From Muscardinus avellanarius (Eukaryota > Chordata > Mammalia > Rodentia > Gliridae): a stretch of 64,000 nucleotides of DNA. Below, in pieces: positions 35,200 to 47,385 of the stretch. The DNA is taken from the NCBI GenBank assembly GCA_963383645.1, contig OY726572.1, positions 65,882,738 to 65,946,737 of the forward strand. The letters are read 5' to 3'. The translations under genes were made by a program, and so were the position numbers. Under the pieces are notes generated by a model that was not told the DNA's origin, did no database searches, and saw only the letters and a program-made list of their open reading frames with translations. Position 1 is the first letter of the stretch. Every line of letters starts with the position of its first letter.

Positions 35200-35720
35200 G
35201 CCAGGCGCGGTGGCTTACCTTAGAATCCCAGCATTCCCTTAGAATCCCAGCATTCCCTTAGAATCCCAGCATTCCCTTAGAATCCCAGCATTCCCTTAGA
35301 ATCCCAGCATTCCCGAGGCTGAGATAGGAGACTGAGATAGGAGGATGTGGTTCAAGGACAGCCTCAGGTACTTAGTGAGGCCCTTTGCAACTCAGTGAAA
35401 CCGTGTTTCAAAATAAAGAATAAAATATAGGCCGGGCGTGGTGGCGCACGCTTGTAATCCCCGCGCTTGGGAGGCGGAGACAGGAGGATCGCGCAGGTTC
35501 GAAGCCAGCCGCGCTGGTGTAAGAGACCCTGTTTCAAAAATATAAAAAATAGGTCTGGGAGTGTAGACCGGAGGTAGAAGGGCTTCCAGGAACCCCAGTA
35601 CCACCAAAAAAAAAAAAAAAAAAAAGAATAAAATATAGGGTTGGGGTGTAGCTTGAAGATAGAATGCTCTTGAGTTCAATTCCCAGTACTGCAAAAAATA
35701 AAAAATAAAATAAATACATA
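35200..35720 (+). repeat. SINE with internal minisatellite, split by a second SINE
   Basis: Outer dimer 35200-35430 plus 35631-35720; its first 35-40 bases run into five copies of a 19-bp unit (35221-35314). The inner short-B1-subfamily dimer 35431-35630 is flanked by agaataaaatatag on both sides. Confidence 0.9.
35221..35314 (+). repeat. Five tandem copies of a 19-bp SINE segment
   Basis: Unit tagaatcccagcattccct, copies at 35221, 35240, 35259, 35278 and 35297 (last lacks the final t). No mismatches between copies. Confidence 0.95.
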
Positions 35721-35744
35721 AAACAAGGCGAAAGAACAAGAATG

Positions 35745-35945
35745 AAATAACATCTCTTCTAGGTACTTCACTAACATCTCTTAATTTTTACAATAATCCA
35801 AGGAGTCAATGGCTGTCATTATTTTAGTTTTTTCAACAAACTGCCTATCTATCCTCCAGAGATTCATGAAACACCTTGCCTAAGGCACAACCTAGTAAAT
35901 TCCAGAACTGGGGCTGACACTTAGGTTTTATCTACTTTAAGCTCT
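35745..35945 (-). repeat. MIR-like remnant, reverse
   Basis: taggtacttcactaacatctc, acaataatccaaggag, ccttgcctaaggcacaacctag and ttccagaactggggctgacac are the reverse MIR order. Confidence 0.6.
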
Positions 35946-36036
35946 GATAAGAAACTGATTTTTCTCAAATACTAAAAATGGAGATGGCAGAACCAGTCTG
36001 AAAAAAGATTCTATTCAACAAAAGGACTGAGTTCTA

Positions 36037-36150
36037 GCCGGGCGTGGTGGCGCACGCTTGTAATCCCAGCATTCTGGAGGCTGAGACTGGAGGATCGCGG
36101 TTCGCGGACAGCCTCTGCTACTTAGTGAGGCCCTCTGCAACTCAGTGAGA
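36037..36150 (+). repeat. B1 arm only, CpG-rich
   Basis: tagccgggcgtggtggcgcac, ends ctcagtgagaca without linker or ID arm. Confidence 0.87.
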
Positions 36151-36332
36151 CAGTTATTCCTCCATATAGTCTAGGCTGGACCAGTTGGTCAACTTAAAAA
36201 CCAGGGCTATTAGCAGTGGAACAGAAATTAGAGTTGATAAACAAGAAAAACTTGTTGAAGCAAATCTCCTCTAGGAAAAAGGTGTGACTTCTAAAAATTT
36301 TTCTTTCTTTTCAACTCAAAGATTCTACTCAA

Positions 36333-36647
36333 GAGCCAGGCATGGTGGTGCACACCTGTAATTCCAGTACTTGGGAAGCTGAAACAGGTTCGAAGGCAAC
36401 CTCAGCAACTTAGTGACACCTTCAGCAATTTAATGAGATTCTCTTTCAAAAATAAATATTTTTTAAATTTTTAGGTGTGGTGGCGCAGGTTTGTAATCCC
36501 CAGGCTTGGGAGGCGGAGACAGGAGGATGGCGCAGGTTCGAAGCCAGCCTCGCTGGTTTAAGAGATCCTGTTTAAAAAAAAAAAAAAAAGTATGTCTGGG
36601 AGTATAAGCCCAGAGGTAGAAGAGTTTCCAGGAAGCCCAGTACCACC

Positions 36648-36678
<31 letters not shown>

Positions 36679-36750
36679 GGTTGAGGGTATAGCTCAGAGG
36701 TAGAATGTCCCTGAGTTCAATCCTCAGAACTACAAAAAAAGCAAAAGCAA
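36333..36750 (+). repeat. SINE nested in SINE
   Basis: Outer 36333-36472 plus 36679-36750; inner short-B1-subfamily dimer 36473-36660 with (AT)n tail 36661-36678. Confidence 0.87.
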
Positions 36751-37143
36751 AAAATGATTCTATATATGATACCTAAACTCAGCATAGGTATCTTTTTCTT
36801 TGCTAAATATAAACAGAATTTTAATAATATGTGTGCATTATAAGCATACATGCATGTGTGTATACACACATCCACCTATTCATAGCTGTCTCTTCAGTTT
36901 GCAGTTTTTATGCGAAGCCTATAGTTTAACCTTCATTTTCGTCTTTTAAAGGATTTTAAGAATTACTAGTATTCTCTCAATCCAATGAGAAGGAACTAAA
37001 AAAAAAGAAAAGTTAATAGCATACTTGATGTTTAATAAAGCGAACTATAATATCCAATATTCCAGTGAGATAATTCCAGTGATTTTTCTTTGGAAAAGTT
37101 TATTTTAGTGTCTCAAATTATTATTTAAAAAACCTGAAACCTA
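36751..37143. other. PAIP2B intron, unique
   Basis: AT-rich, nothing recognised. Confidence 0.4.
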
Positions 37144-37370
37144 GGCCAGGCGTGGTGGCGCACGCTTGTAATCCCAGCATTTGGGAGGTTGAGACAGGAG
37201 GATCACACAGATTCGAAGCCAGCCTCGGCTACTTAGTGAGGCTCTCAGCAACTTAGTGAGACCCTGTTTCCAAATAAAATATAAAATAGGTCTGGGAATA
37301 TAGCCCGGAGGTAGAAAAGCCCCTGGGTTCCAACTTCAGGACCACAAAAAAAAAAAAACAAAAAAAAAAC
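37144..37370 (+). repeat. B1-dID SINE
   Basis: ggccaggcgtggtggcgcac to aggaccac and A tail. Confidence 0.9.
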
Positions 37371-37722
37371 CCCTAACATTAAACATAGCCAGAGCCTTTA
37401 AAAACACACAAAGCTTTCAATTTAATAAGCACTCAAAGCCCTTTACCAGTTCAAAAAAATAACAGACCCTTCTAAAACAATACTAAATGCTAAGTGATAG
37501 GAAGACAGAAGGGACATACATAAATAACTCCTATTCTCATGAGGCTAATCACTAAGTCCTGTTTGGCCAGAGTCCTCGGGTCTCTCTAACCTGAACTTAA
37601 CGCCAAGCTAGCAGCAAAGATTGAATTCACGACTTGCTCCATAACCTGTGTTTTTTTTTTATATTCCCAGATCCATAATTTACATTTAGCAGGCAATAGT
37701 GGTTCTAAAAATGCAGTGCCCG

Positions 37723-37900
37723 AGCCAGGTGTGGTGGCATGGGCCTGTCATACTTAGGAGGCCGAGACAGGAGAACCACAGGTTAGAAACCAAACTCAGC
37801 AACTTGGTGAGACTTTCAGCAACTCAGCACGCCTGTTGCAAAATAAAAGGTCTGGAGTATAGCCCAGTGGTAGAATACCTCTGGGCTCAATCCCTGGGAC

Positions 37901-37935
<35 letters not shown>

Positions 37936-37956
37936 ACGCACACACATACATGCACA
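37723..37956 (+). repeat. B1-dID SINE with (CA)n tail
   Basis: gagccaggtgtggtggcatgg; CA/CACG repeat 37901-37956. Confidence 0.85.
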
Positions 37957-38118
37957 CTGTAGTACCCAGACAAGCAGCACTGGCCTCACCAGAAACTGTC
38001 AGGAGAGCAAATTCTCAGGCCCCACCCTAGACCTGCAACTCTGGGGTGGAGCCCAGGAGTGTGTGTCCTAACAAGCCTTCCAGGTGATTCTAAAGCATGT
38101 TCAAGTCTGAGAAACTTA
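37957..38118 (+). mobile_element. MER5A-like DNA transposon remnant (hAT-Charlie)
   Basis: gcaaattctcaggccccacc, agacctgcaactctggggtgg, ctaacaagccttccaggtgattct and gtctgagaaactta follow MER5A order closely. Confidence 0.75.
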
Positions 38119-38301
38119 GGTATGCAGCAGGTAAAAAAAAAAAAATATGTTTCCCTCTATAGGTCCAAAGCCAGGAATACTGTGCATTCTATTTTGATAT
38201 GAAATGAAAGCAGTCAATCAAAATGCATAATCTCATTTCTATTCTCACCCTTCTTTTATCCAATGAGTTCTACTTTTATGAGTTAAATAAGAAAACAGCC
38301 A

Positions 38302-38765
38302 GCCAGGCATGATGGTGCATGCTTGTAATCCCAGCATTTGGGAGGTTGAGATAGGGGGATCCGGGTTCGTGGCCAGCTTCAGCTACTGAGTGAGGCCCTC
38401 CACAACTTAGTGAGACCCTGTTTCAAAATAAGGAATAAAACTAGCCGGGCGTGGTGGCTCATGCTTGTAATCCCAGCATTCAGGAGACTGAGACCGGAGG
38501 ATCGTGGTTCATGGACAGCCTCAGCTACTTAGTGAGGCCCTCTGCAACTCAGTGAGACCCGGTTTCAAAATAAAGAATAAAAATAGGGCAGGGGGTATAG
38601 CTCGGAGGTCTAATGCCTCTGGGTTCCATCCCCAGACCCGCAAAAAAAAAAAAAAAAAAAAAAAAGAATAAAACTATAGGGCTGGGGTAGCTTGGAGGTA
38701 GAATGCCTCTGGGTTCCATCCCCAGTACCGCAAAAAAGAAAAAAGAAAAGAAAAAGAAAAAAGAA
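38302..38765 (+). repeat. SINE nested in SINE
   Basis: Outer 38302-38440 plus 38666-38765; inner dimer 38441-38665 of the subtype ending ccccagacccgc with A24. Linker duplication gaataaaac on both sides. Confidence 0.9.
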
Positions 38766-38769
38766 AACA

Positions 38770-39345
38770 GCCAGCCATGCGTGGTCACACATGCTTATAA
38801 TCCCAGCATTTAGGAGGCTGACACAGGAGGATCACGGTTCGTGTATAGCCTCAGCTACCTAGTGAGGTTCTTTGCAACTTAGTGAGACCCTGTTTCAAAA
38901 TAAAGAATAAAAAAAAAAAAAAAACCCACAGGGCTCGGGGTGTAGCTCAGAGGTAGAATGCCCCTGGGTTCCATCCCCAGTACTGGAGCAGGAGCAGGAG
39001 CAGGAGCAGGAGGAGGAGGAGGAGGAGAAGAAGGAGGAGGAAGGAAGAAAGATAAGGATGAAGAGGGAGGAGGAACAGGAGCAGGAGCAGGAGGAGGAGG
39101 AGGAGGAGGAGGAAGGAAGGAGAAGGAAGAAGAGGAGGGAGGAGGAGGAGGAGGAAGAGGGGGGGGGCAGGAGGAGCAGCAACAGCCAGGCATGGTGGGG
39201 CACACTTAGAATACCAGTACTAGGAAGGCTTAGCAAGAAACTATTTCCAAATAAAAAATAAAAAAGTTCTAGGGGTGTAATCTGGAAACAGAAAGCCCAT
39301 GGGTTCCAGCCCCAGTACCACCAAAAAAAAAAAAGAAAAGAAAAA
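38770..39345 (+). repeat. Two SINEs separated by a long GGA/GCAGGA repeat
   Basis: First dimer 38770-38984, purine-only (GAGCAG/GGA)n microsatellite 38985-39178, second dimer 39184-39345. The microsatellite begins exactly where the first A tail should be. Confidence 0.92.
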
Positions 39346-39903
39346 ACAAACTGCAGTTAGAGATTTAGTCTGAAAAGTCTATTTATAGGTATCAGTTTCC
39401 AACCAGCCTATCTCATACAATATTGTTTGTGTCCTCTTATAGCTAAAGTTCTAAAGGAGGCTCTTCATAATGTGGAGTCTATAATGAAACATTAACTACG
39501 TCTGAATATACCAAACTTAATAGAGAAGAAAAGTGGCATTCAATAGAGAATTAGTTACAAATCAAATTTTTTTCACCTTTAATACTTTCAAGTTAATAAA
39601 ATTAAACCAGAATACCCTCTTCTTCAAAAGCTTCTAGCCCGACAAGGTTTTACTGCTTTATTTCTTGCTTTCAGTAAGAATAAAGCAGAGTTCTAGTAGG
39701 TACAGCTGTATATTTTGCAAGGCTACAGAACTAAAAAGTTGTACCTGTTTAATATTAAACCAAAGGTTCTATAAACCCTCAGATAGTGAGTGTTAACATC
39801 AAAGCCTAGATAACAGACACCAAGAACACCACTAGCAAAACTGCTTTCAGTGTGCTCCCGCTTACACCAAAATAACATTAAACATCATTTCCATGAGATA
39901 ACT
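39346..39903. other. PAIP2B intron, unique
   Basis: Nothing recognised. Confidence 0.4.
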
Positions 39904-40567
39904 GCTTTTTTTTTGTTTGTTTGTTTTTTGCGTGTCTGGGGATGGAACCCAGGGGCATTTGACCTCCGAGCTACACCCCCTGCCCTATTTTTTATTCTTT
40001 ATTTTGAAACAGGGTCTCACTGAGTTGCAGAGGGTCTAAGTAGCTGAGGCTGTCTGCGAATCCCGATCCTCTGATTTCAGCCTCCTGAATGCTGGGATTA
40101 CAAGCGTGGGGCACCACACCCGGCTGAGATAACTGTATTTTTTGTGTGTGCGTATGTGTATGTGAGAGAAAGACAAGACAGACAGACCGACCAGAGATTG
40201 AACCCAGTGGCATTCTACCTATGAGCTACATTTCCAACCTTATTTTATTTTTATTTTGAAACAAGGTCTTGCTAAATTGCCATGCCTGGGTTTCAAACCT
40301 GTGATTCTGCTGTCAAATACCGGGATTACAAGTGTGTGCCACTATGCCTATCTAGATAATTGCATGGGGGGTGGTACTGGGGATTGAACCCTGGGGCATC
40401 CTACCTCTAAGCTACACCCTCTACCCTTTTTTGATTGTTGATTTTGAAACAGGGTCTTGCTAGGTTGCTAAAAGTCTCACTAAATTGCTGAGGCTGATCT
40501 CAAGCCTTCAATCCTTCCTCAGCCTACCAAGTACTAGAATTAAAAGCATGTGCCACCAAGCCTGGCT
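39904..40567 (-). repeat. Three reverse B1-dID SINEs
   Basis: 39904-40123 (ggcatttgacctccg subtype), 40190-40353 and 40368-40567 (older copies). Confidence 0.87.
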
Positions 40568-40773
40568 GATAACTCCATTTGAAAGAGCAGGTAAGATAAA
40601 ATCTACAGCTCATTAGCACTTAACTTTCAAACAGCAGGTAATACCTATACAACTGTGGAAGATAAGAAAAGGAGAAAAAGGAAGAGAAAAGGGAGGAGGA
40701 GAAAAGACCATCTAATTATTTGTATACAGGTGACTCAACACATTAAACTGATTAAAATTAAAAGAAAAACACA

Positions 40774-41450
40774 GAGCCAGCCATGGTGGTACATACTTGT
40801 AATGCCAGTACTGGGTAGACTGAGATATTAAGTGATGGGAGACCCTGTTTCAAAATAAAAGAATAAACCGGGCGTGGTGGCTCACGCTTGTAATCCCCGC
40901 ACTTGGGAGGCTGAGACAGGAGGATTGCAAAGGTTCGAAGCCAGCCTCAGCTGGCTTAAGAGATCCTGTTTCCAAATAATAGGTCTGGCAGTATAGCCCA
41001 GAGGTAGAAGGCCCGTGGGTTCCATTCCCAGTAACACCAAAAAATTAATAATAATAAAAAATTAAAAAGAATAAATAAAAGAATAAAATAGGGCAGAGTG
41101 TAGCTCAGAGGTAAAATGTTCCTGGGCTCTAGCCCCAGTCCCACAAAAAAAGAAAAAGAAAGCCGGGCTTGGTGGCGCACGCTTGTAATCCCAGCATTTG
41201 GGTGGCTGAGACCAGAGGATCGCGGTTCATGGACAGCCTCAGCTACTTAGTGAGGCCCTGTGCAACTTAGTGAGACCCGGTTTCAAAATAAAGAATAAAA
41301 AATAGAGCAGGGGTGTAGCTCGGAGGTCGAATGTCTCTGGGTTCCATCCCCAGACCCGCAAAAGAAAAAGAAAATAGGGCTGGCTATGGGTGTAGCTCAA
41401 AGATAGAATACCCCTGGGTTCAATCCCCCATATCAAACACACACACAAAA
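40774..41450 (+). repeat. Chained and nested SINEs
   Basis: Outer 40774-40865 plus 41081-41159 with inner 40866-41080; then dimer 41160-41375 (ccccagacccgc subtype) and an extra ID arm 41376-41450. Confidence 0.85.
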
Positions 41451-41550
41451 AGTATACTATTATATATTAACAGGCAAAGTTTTTTTTTAAAAAAAGCAGA
41501 AACTACATGATCACCTCAAGAATTGTCTGAAATAAATTTAATAAAATTCA

Positions 41551-41615
41551 ATGGGCTAGGGGTGTAGTTCAATTGAAGACTACTTATCTAGTATGAATAA
41601 GGCACAAAAACAAGC
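41551..41615 (+). repeat. ID-type monomer fragment
   Basis: gggctaggggtgtagttcaa, tatctagtatgaataaggcac. Confidence 0.55.
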
Positions 41616-41779
41616 AAACAAAACAACAACAAATCCATTTATAAAAGAAATAAAATCATACTTCTTTAATGTAATCAATAAATTCATATAAACATTTCTT
41701 TCTTTTTTTTATTTCACATAAACATCTCTGCTCCAAATTTTCAATGCATCTACATTAAGGACAAGAAAAAGATGTCAAT

Positions 41780-42002
41780 CAGCCAGGCGTGGTGGCACCG
41801 GTTTGTAATCCCAGCGCTTGGAAGACTGAGACAGGAGAATTGCACAGGTTCAAAGCCAGCCTCAGCTACTGAGTGAGGCTCTCGGCAACTTAGTGAGACC
41901 CTGTTTCCAAATAAAAAATATAAAATAGGTGTGGGAGTATAGTCTGGAGGTAGAAAAGCCCCTGGATTCCACTCCCAGTACCACAAAAAAAAAAAAAAAA
42001 AG
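41780..42002 (+). repeat. B1-dID SINE
   Basis: agccaggcgtggtggcaccgg to agtaccac and A tail. Confidence 0.9.
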
Positions 42003-42092
42003 ATTTCAATTAACATGACTATTAATTTCATTCAAATGCCACCATCCAATGCAATTGGTCAATAACAGAAGATAAAAGGGGGTCTTTTCTGT

Positions 42093-42231
42093 TGTTTTTT
42101 TTTTTTGGAACCGGGGATCAAACCCACAGCACTATACCCCTCACCACTTGTTGAGGTTGTCCTTGAACTTGTGATTTTTCTGTCTCAGCCTCCCAAGTAC
42201 TGGGATTATAAATGTGGGCCACCATGCCCAA
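42093..42231 (-). repeat. Old truncated reverse SINE
   Basis: ggaaccggggatcaaaccc, gtctcagcctcccaagtactggg; middle deleted. Confidence 0.75.
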
Positions 42232-42261
42232 CTGTGAGGCCCTGTTTCAAAATAAAAAACA

Positions 42262-42940
42262 AGCCGGGCGCACGCTTGTAATCCCAGTACTTGGAAGGCT
42301 GAAACAGAAGGATTGCAGGTTCGTGGCCAGCCTCAACAACTTAGTATAACTTTTGCCAGCATTGGTAACTTAGGCCCTCAACAACCTAGTGAGACTGTTT
42401 CCAAATAAGAAATAAAATCAGCTGGGGTATGTAGTTCAGAGGTAAAATACCTCTGGGTTCGATCCCAGTATCAAAAACAGGATAAAATAACTAAATCAAG
42501 CCGGGCGTGGTGGTGCACGCTTGTAATCCCTGTGCTTGGGAGGCGGAGACAGGAGGATCATGCTGGTTCGGAGCCAGCCTCGCTGGTCTTATTATTTTTA
42601 TTTATTTCCAAATAAAAAAAATATAAAATAGGTCTGGGAGTGTAGCCCGGAGGTAGAAGGGCTTTCAGGAATCCCAGTACCACCAAAAAAAAAAAAAAAA
42701 AAAGAAAGAAAACTAAAAAACCCAGGGTAGACAAGCATGGTGTTGTGCACACTTGTAATCCCAGCATTTAGGAGGCTGAGACAGAAGGATCGAGGACAGC
42801 CTCAGCTACTTAGTGAGGCCCTCTGTAACTTAGTGACTGTTTCACAATAAAGATAAAAAAAAAGGGCAGGGGGTATAGCTCGGAGGTCAAATGCTCCTGG
42901 GTTCCATCCCCAGACCTGTAAAAAAAAAAAAAAAAAAAAG
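42262..42940 (+). repeat. Three consecutive B1-dID SINEs
   Basis: 42262-42485, 42499-42705 (short-B1 subfamily) and 42727-42940 (ccccagacctg subtype). Confidence 0.88.
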
Positions 42941-43195
42941 AGCCAGGTGTGGTAATCCTGGTTTTGGGGAGACTGAGAGAGGATCGCAGGTTCAAAGGCA
43001 GCCTAAGCAATTTAGCAAAGCTGTCAGCAACCTAAGCTATACCTCCAGCCCTATTTTTTATTCTTTATTTTGAAACAAGGTCTAAGTTGCTGAGAGCCTC
43101 ACGAAGTAGTTGAGGCTGGCTTCCAACCTGTGATCCTACTGTCTCAGCCTCTCAAGTACTGGGATTACAAGTGTGTGCCACCACACCCAGCTAAA
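42941..43195. repeat. Plus B1 arm joined to reverse SINE
   Basis: Plus arm 42941-43034 meets a reverse dimer 43033-43195 that lacks its tail. Looks like a fusion of two inverted copies. Confidence 0.75.
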
Positions 43196-43242
43196 TCCTA
43201 TCAGAGATCAAATCCTACCCCAAATACTGCTAAGTTATTATT

Positions 43243-43492
43243 CTTTTTTTTTTTTTTTTTTTTGGTGGTACTGGGGTTCCTGAAAGCCCTTCTACCTCCG
43301 GGCTACACTCCCAGACCTATTTTTACATTTTTTTTAAATTTGGAAACAGGGTCTCCTAAGCCAGCGCGCGGCTGGCTTCAAACCTGCGCGATCCTCCTGT
43401 GTCTGCCTCCCAAGCGCAGGGATTACAAGCGTGCGCCACCACGCCCAGCGCTGTTATTATTCTATAAAGTTGGTTTTGGGTTTTTTTTTTTT

Positions 43493-43528
<36 letters not shown>

Positions 43529-43727
43529 TTTGGTGCTGGGGATGGAACCCAGAGGCTTTCTACCTCCGGGCTACACTCCCAGACCTATTTTCTATTTTAT
43601 TTGGAAAGATCTCACTAAACTGGTAAGAGCCTCACTAGGTAGCTGACGCTGGCTTAGAACTTGCGTGATCCTCTTGTCTCAGCCTCCCAGGTACTGGGAT
43701 CACAAGCATGCACCACCAAGCCGGGCT
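43243..43727 (-). repeat. Two reverse B1-dID SINEs, second with (GT)n
   Basis: 43243-43450 short-B1 subfamily; 43479-43727 with (GT)n 43506-43530. Confidence 0.9.
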
Positions 43728-43728
43728 T

Positions 43729-44245
43729 GTTTTTTGTTTTTTTATGCTACTGGGGATTGAACCCAGGAACACTCTACCTCTGAGTTACACCCCAGCCCTA
43801 TTTTATTTTTTACTTTTTGGCACTGGGAACTGAACCCACAGGCTAACTCTGAGCTACATCTTCAGCCTTATTTTTGATTCCTTCTTTTTTACTCTTTTTT
43901 TCCCTTCTTTTTTCTTTCCTTCTTTCTTTTGTTTTTGTTTTTTGTTTTGGTCTTGTTTTTGTTTTTGTTGTTGTTGTACTAAGGATGGAACCCAGGGGCA
44001 TTCTACCTCTGAGCTACATCCCTAGCCCTATTTTTTATTCTTTTTTGTTGTTTTTATTTTGTTTGTGATCCTCCTGTCTCAGCCTCCCAAGTGCCACCAT
44101 GTCCAGCTTTATTTATTTTGAAATGGGGTCTCACTAAGTTGTAGAGGGTCTCACTAAGTTGCTGAGGCTGGCCACGGGCCTGTAATCCTCCTGTTTCAGC
44201 CTCCCAAATACTGGGATTACAAATATATACCACCACATCCAAACC
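43729..44245 (-). repeat. Pile-up of reverse ID arms and SINEs
   Basis: ID arms at 43740-43799 and 43815-43870, pyrimidine tract 43880-43960, truncated dimer 43965-44110, B1 arm 44111-44245. Confidence 0.8.
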
Positions 44246-44440
44246 TCAATTAGATTTTGAAAGTCCTAAGGCCACCAGACAACACAGATGCTTGAAATGA
44301 TTTCCCATTCAAGTTTATACTCACCCTGCATCACCCAAAGGTATTATGTGTGAGCTTCTTCCTTGAAACCCTCAAATGTCTAACTTAAATCACCACTTCT
44401 GAAATTGGGAAACAGGATCACAAGTCCAAGAACACATTTG

Positions 44441-44655
44441 TTTTTTTTTTGTGTATGTGAGGTACTGGGGATGGAACCCAGGGCATTCTACCTCCAGAAC
44501 TACACCCCCAACCCTATTTTTTATTCTTTATTTTGAATCAGGGTCTCACTGAATTGCAAAAGGCCTCACTAAGTAGCTGAAGCTGTGAACCGCAATACTC
44601 CTGTCTCAGCCTCCGGAATGCTGGGATTACAAGCGTGCGCCACCACGCCCGGCTT
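44441..44655 (-). repeat. B1-dID SINE
   Basis: gaggtactggggatggaaccc to gcgccaccacgcccggctt. Confidence 0.9.
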
Positions 44656-44868
44656 TCCAAGACAACTGTGACTTATCACTCACTTGACAGAATTCTAAGA
44701 CCAGGACAGCATGATTCATCCACAATATCCTGCCAGTTAGTTACATGGGCAAATGGCCTTAAAATTAACAAATGAGGAGTAGAAGCTGACATAGCTCAAT
44801 GTAGAAAGGCTCAAAGGGAAGAGTTTAAACATAAGAACAGAAGAAAAATGTTCTAGAAGTATGACTGG

Positions 44869-45080
44869 GCCAGGCGTGGTGGCGTATACTTGTAATCCCA
44901 GCACTGGGAGGCTGAGACTGGAGGATCGCGGTTTGTGGACAGCCTCAGCTACTACTTAGTGATACCCTTTGCAACTAAGTGAGGCCTGTTTCAAAATACA
45001 AAATAAAAATAGGGCATGGGGTGTAGCTCGGAGGTCAAATGCCCCTGGGTTCCATCCCCAGACCCCCACACACAAAAAAT
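44869..45080 (+). repeat. B1-dID SINE
   Basis: gggccaggcgtggtggcgtat to ccatccccagacccccac. Confidence 0.88.
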
Positions 45081-46144
45081 AGAAGTATGGTTGGGGACAT
45101 TAAATGTGAGGTGGCATACACCAGGTTTCACCCTGATCAAATCAACCTGTAATTTCAACCAGGACCATTTCTCTTAGCTCCAGACTTAGCTGTCTTTCTT
45201 AGTGTCCACAGAACAGAACCTTAATCTTTAGCTTGGTTTATAGTAAGTGTTTAATAAGTGATTGTTGAATTAATACGTGAGCAAATCATTAAAGAAACTA
45301 AAGGACCATTCTACAGAGGATCTAGGGGAAGGGGCAAGGTCACCATGATATGGACGCCGGGGATCGTTTACAAACATAGTTGATCCACACTATTTGTGGA
45401 TCTCATGTAATAGAAAATCCACCTACTCGCTAGAATGTATGTGTAAGCCTAAAACTAACACTTGTGCTTTTGAGCTCATCTGTAGATATGCAAAGAGTGG
45501 TGAAAAGAATCTATTGTTCCCTCCATGTGTTCCATGCTAAGGAGTAATAAGGTGACACAAGGCCTTGGTTGTGCTCTCTGTGAGAAGGTCTCTGAGAGAG
45601 GACAGACAGTAGGGGGCAGTGCAGTGTAGGTGGTGCAAGGAGCTATAGCCTGGGGCCAACTAGACAAGCTTTGAATCCTTATTCTGGCACCTGTTAGTGA
45701 GGCAGCCTCAGGCAAATCACTTAAAAAAAAAATGAAGAAATTAGGACTTAACCAGGATGAACTGTTTTTAGGGTTTAAGATTATAATCTCCGTGAGACAG
45801 AGGAAGTAAAGGACATTGAGAGATGAGGCCAGGACAGGAGCCACAGTGCTTCTCTAGACCCTTTCCACAGCCTGAACTGTGGAATCTCTGTCTGCCTTTA
45901 ATGCTTAGTTTATTGGTTTCTCCTCCATTAAACTGTGAGCTCCTCAAGGCCAAGGTCTCTAGGAAAAAAATCCTAACTACAGTCCTCCAAATTTGCAAGA
46001 AATAATTACTAAGCACAAATGCAACTGAAAAGCCTACACAAAAATGTTGGTTTTCAACTTCAGCCTTATACCAATGCATTACAGTGACCAATTCAGAGAA
46101 CTGCGATTTGTCCAGGGCTTTTCTTTGATGACTGCTATAACTGA

Positions 46145-46149
<5 letters not shown>
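45081..46149 (+). other. SINE-free intron block with MIR remnant
   Basis: MIR-like at 45630-45760 (caaggagctatagcctggg, gcagcctcaggcaaatcac). Weak old-repeat words at 45225-45290 (tagtaagtgtttaataa) and 45895-45970 (taaactgtgagctcctcaagg). Rest unassigned. Confidence 0.5.
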
Positions 46150-46178
<29 letters not shown>

Positions 46179-46362
46179 GTGGTACTGGGGTTCCTGGAAG
46201 CCCTTCTACCTCCAGGCTACACTCCCAGATCTATTTTTACATTTCTTATTTGGAAACAGGGTCTCCTAAGCCAGTGCGCGCGGCTGGCTTCGAACCTGTG
46301 CGATCCTCCTGTCTCTGCCTCCCAAGCACGGGGATTACAAGTGTGCGCCACCACGCCGGGCA
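46150..46362 (-). repeat. B1-dID SINE, short-B1 subfamily
   Basis: T30, ggtactggggttcctggaagcc, agccagtgcgcgcggctggcttcg. Confidence 0.92.
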
Positions 46363-46433
46363 ACATAATTTTTTTATTATTATCCTTGATACCTGAACAT
46401 TTGTTAGAACAGTTTTAAGATCTTATTTTTGCC

Positions 46434-47339
46434 CAGTGTGGTGGCACACACTTGTAACCCCAGTACTTGGGAGGCTAAAACAGGAGGATCACAGGTTCAA
46501 GGCCAGCCTCAGCTACTTAGCAACTTATTGAGACCCTGTTTCAAAATAAACAATAAAAAATAGGTCTGGGGGTGTAGCTCAGAGGTAGAATGCCCCTAGG
46601 TTCAATCCCCCATAGTGAAAAAAAAAAATTCTCTTTTTTTTTTTTTTTTTTTTTGTAGTACTGGGGGTGAAACCCAGGGACATTCTACTTCTGAGCTCTA
46701 CTCCCAGCCCTATTTTATTGTTTAGTTTGAAATAGGGGGGTCTCACTAAGTTGCAAGGGGTTTGTTAAGTTGTTGAGGCTGTCCTCCAACCTGTGATCCT
46801 CCTGTCTCAGCCTCCCAAGTACTGGGATTACAAGCATGTGCCACCACACCCAGCTCTTTTTATTTCATTCTAATCAACTTATCTCTACATATTTAAGATA
46901 AAATCTTTTTTTTTTTTTTGAGGTACTGGAGATGGAACTCAGGGACCTTCTACCTCCAAGCTATGCTCCCAGCCCTATTTTTTATTAGTTATTTTTAAAC
47001 AGGATCTCACTGAGTTGCAAAGGGGCTCACTAAGTAGCTGAGACTGTCTTCGAACCGCAATCCTCCAGTCTCAGACTCCCAAATGCTGGGATTACAAGCT
47101 TGGGCCACCACGCCCAGCTCTATAAGATAAAATCTAACCATAGTGCTGGGTGTACACTTGTAATCCCAGCATTTGGGAAGCTGAGACCAGAGGATCAGGA
47201 TTGCGGTTCGTGGACAGCTTCAGCTACTTAGTGAGGCCCTCCGCAACTCAGTGAGACCCTGTTTCAAAATAAAAAATAAAAAATAGGGCAGGGGGTGTAG
47301 CCTGGAGGTCAAATGCCCCTGGGTTCCATCCACATACCC

Positions 47340-47376
<37 letters not shown>
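46434..47376. repeat. Four SINEs, alternating strands
   Basis: Plus 46434-46630, minus 46637-46856, minus 46907-47122, plus 47141-47376 (A35 tail, ccacatacccgc end). Confidence 0.9.

Positions 47377-47385
<9 letters not shown>

Noticed and set aside
35221..35314. CRISPR-like array
   Set aside because: Direct repeats without spacers, inside a SINE, in a mammalian genome.
38549..39205. Poly-Phe, poly-Pro/Ser, poly-Gly and poly-Glu ORFs
   Set aside because: Translations of SINE tails and of the GGA microsatellite.
45320..45480. Possible additional old DNA-transposon fragment
   Set aside because: Only a few suggestive words (cacactatttgtggatc); too weak to annotate.
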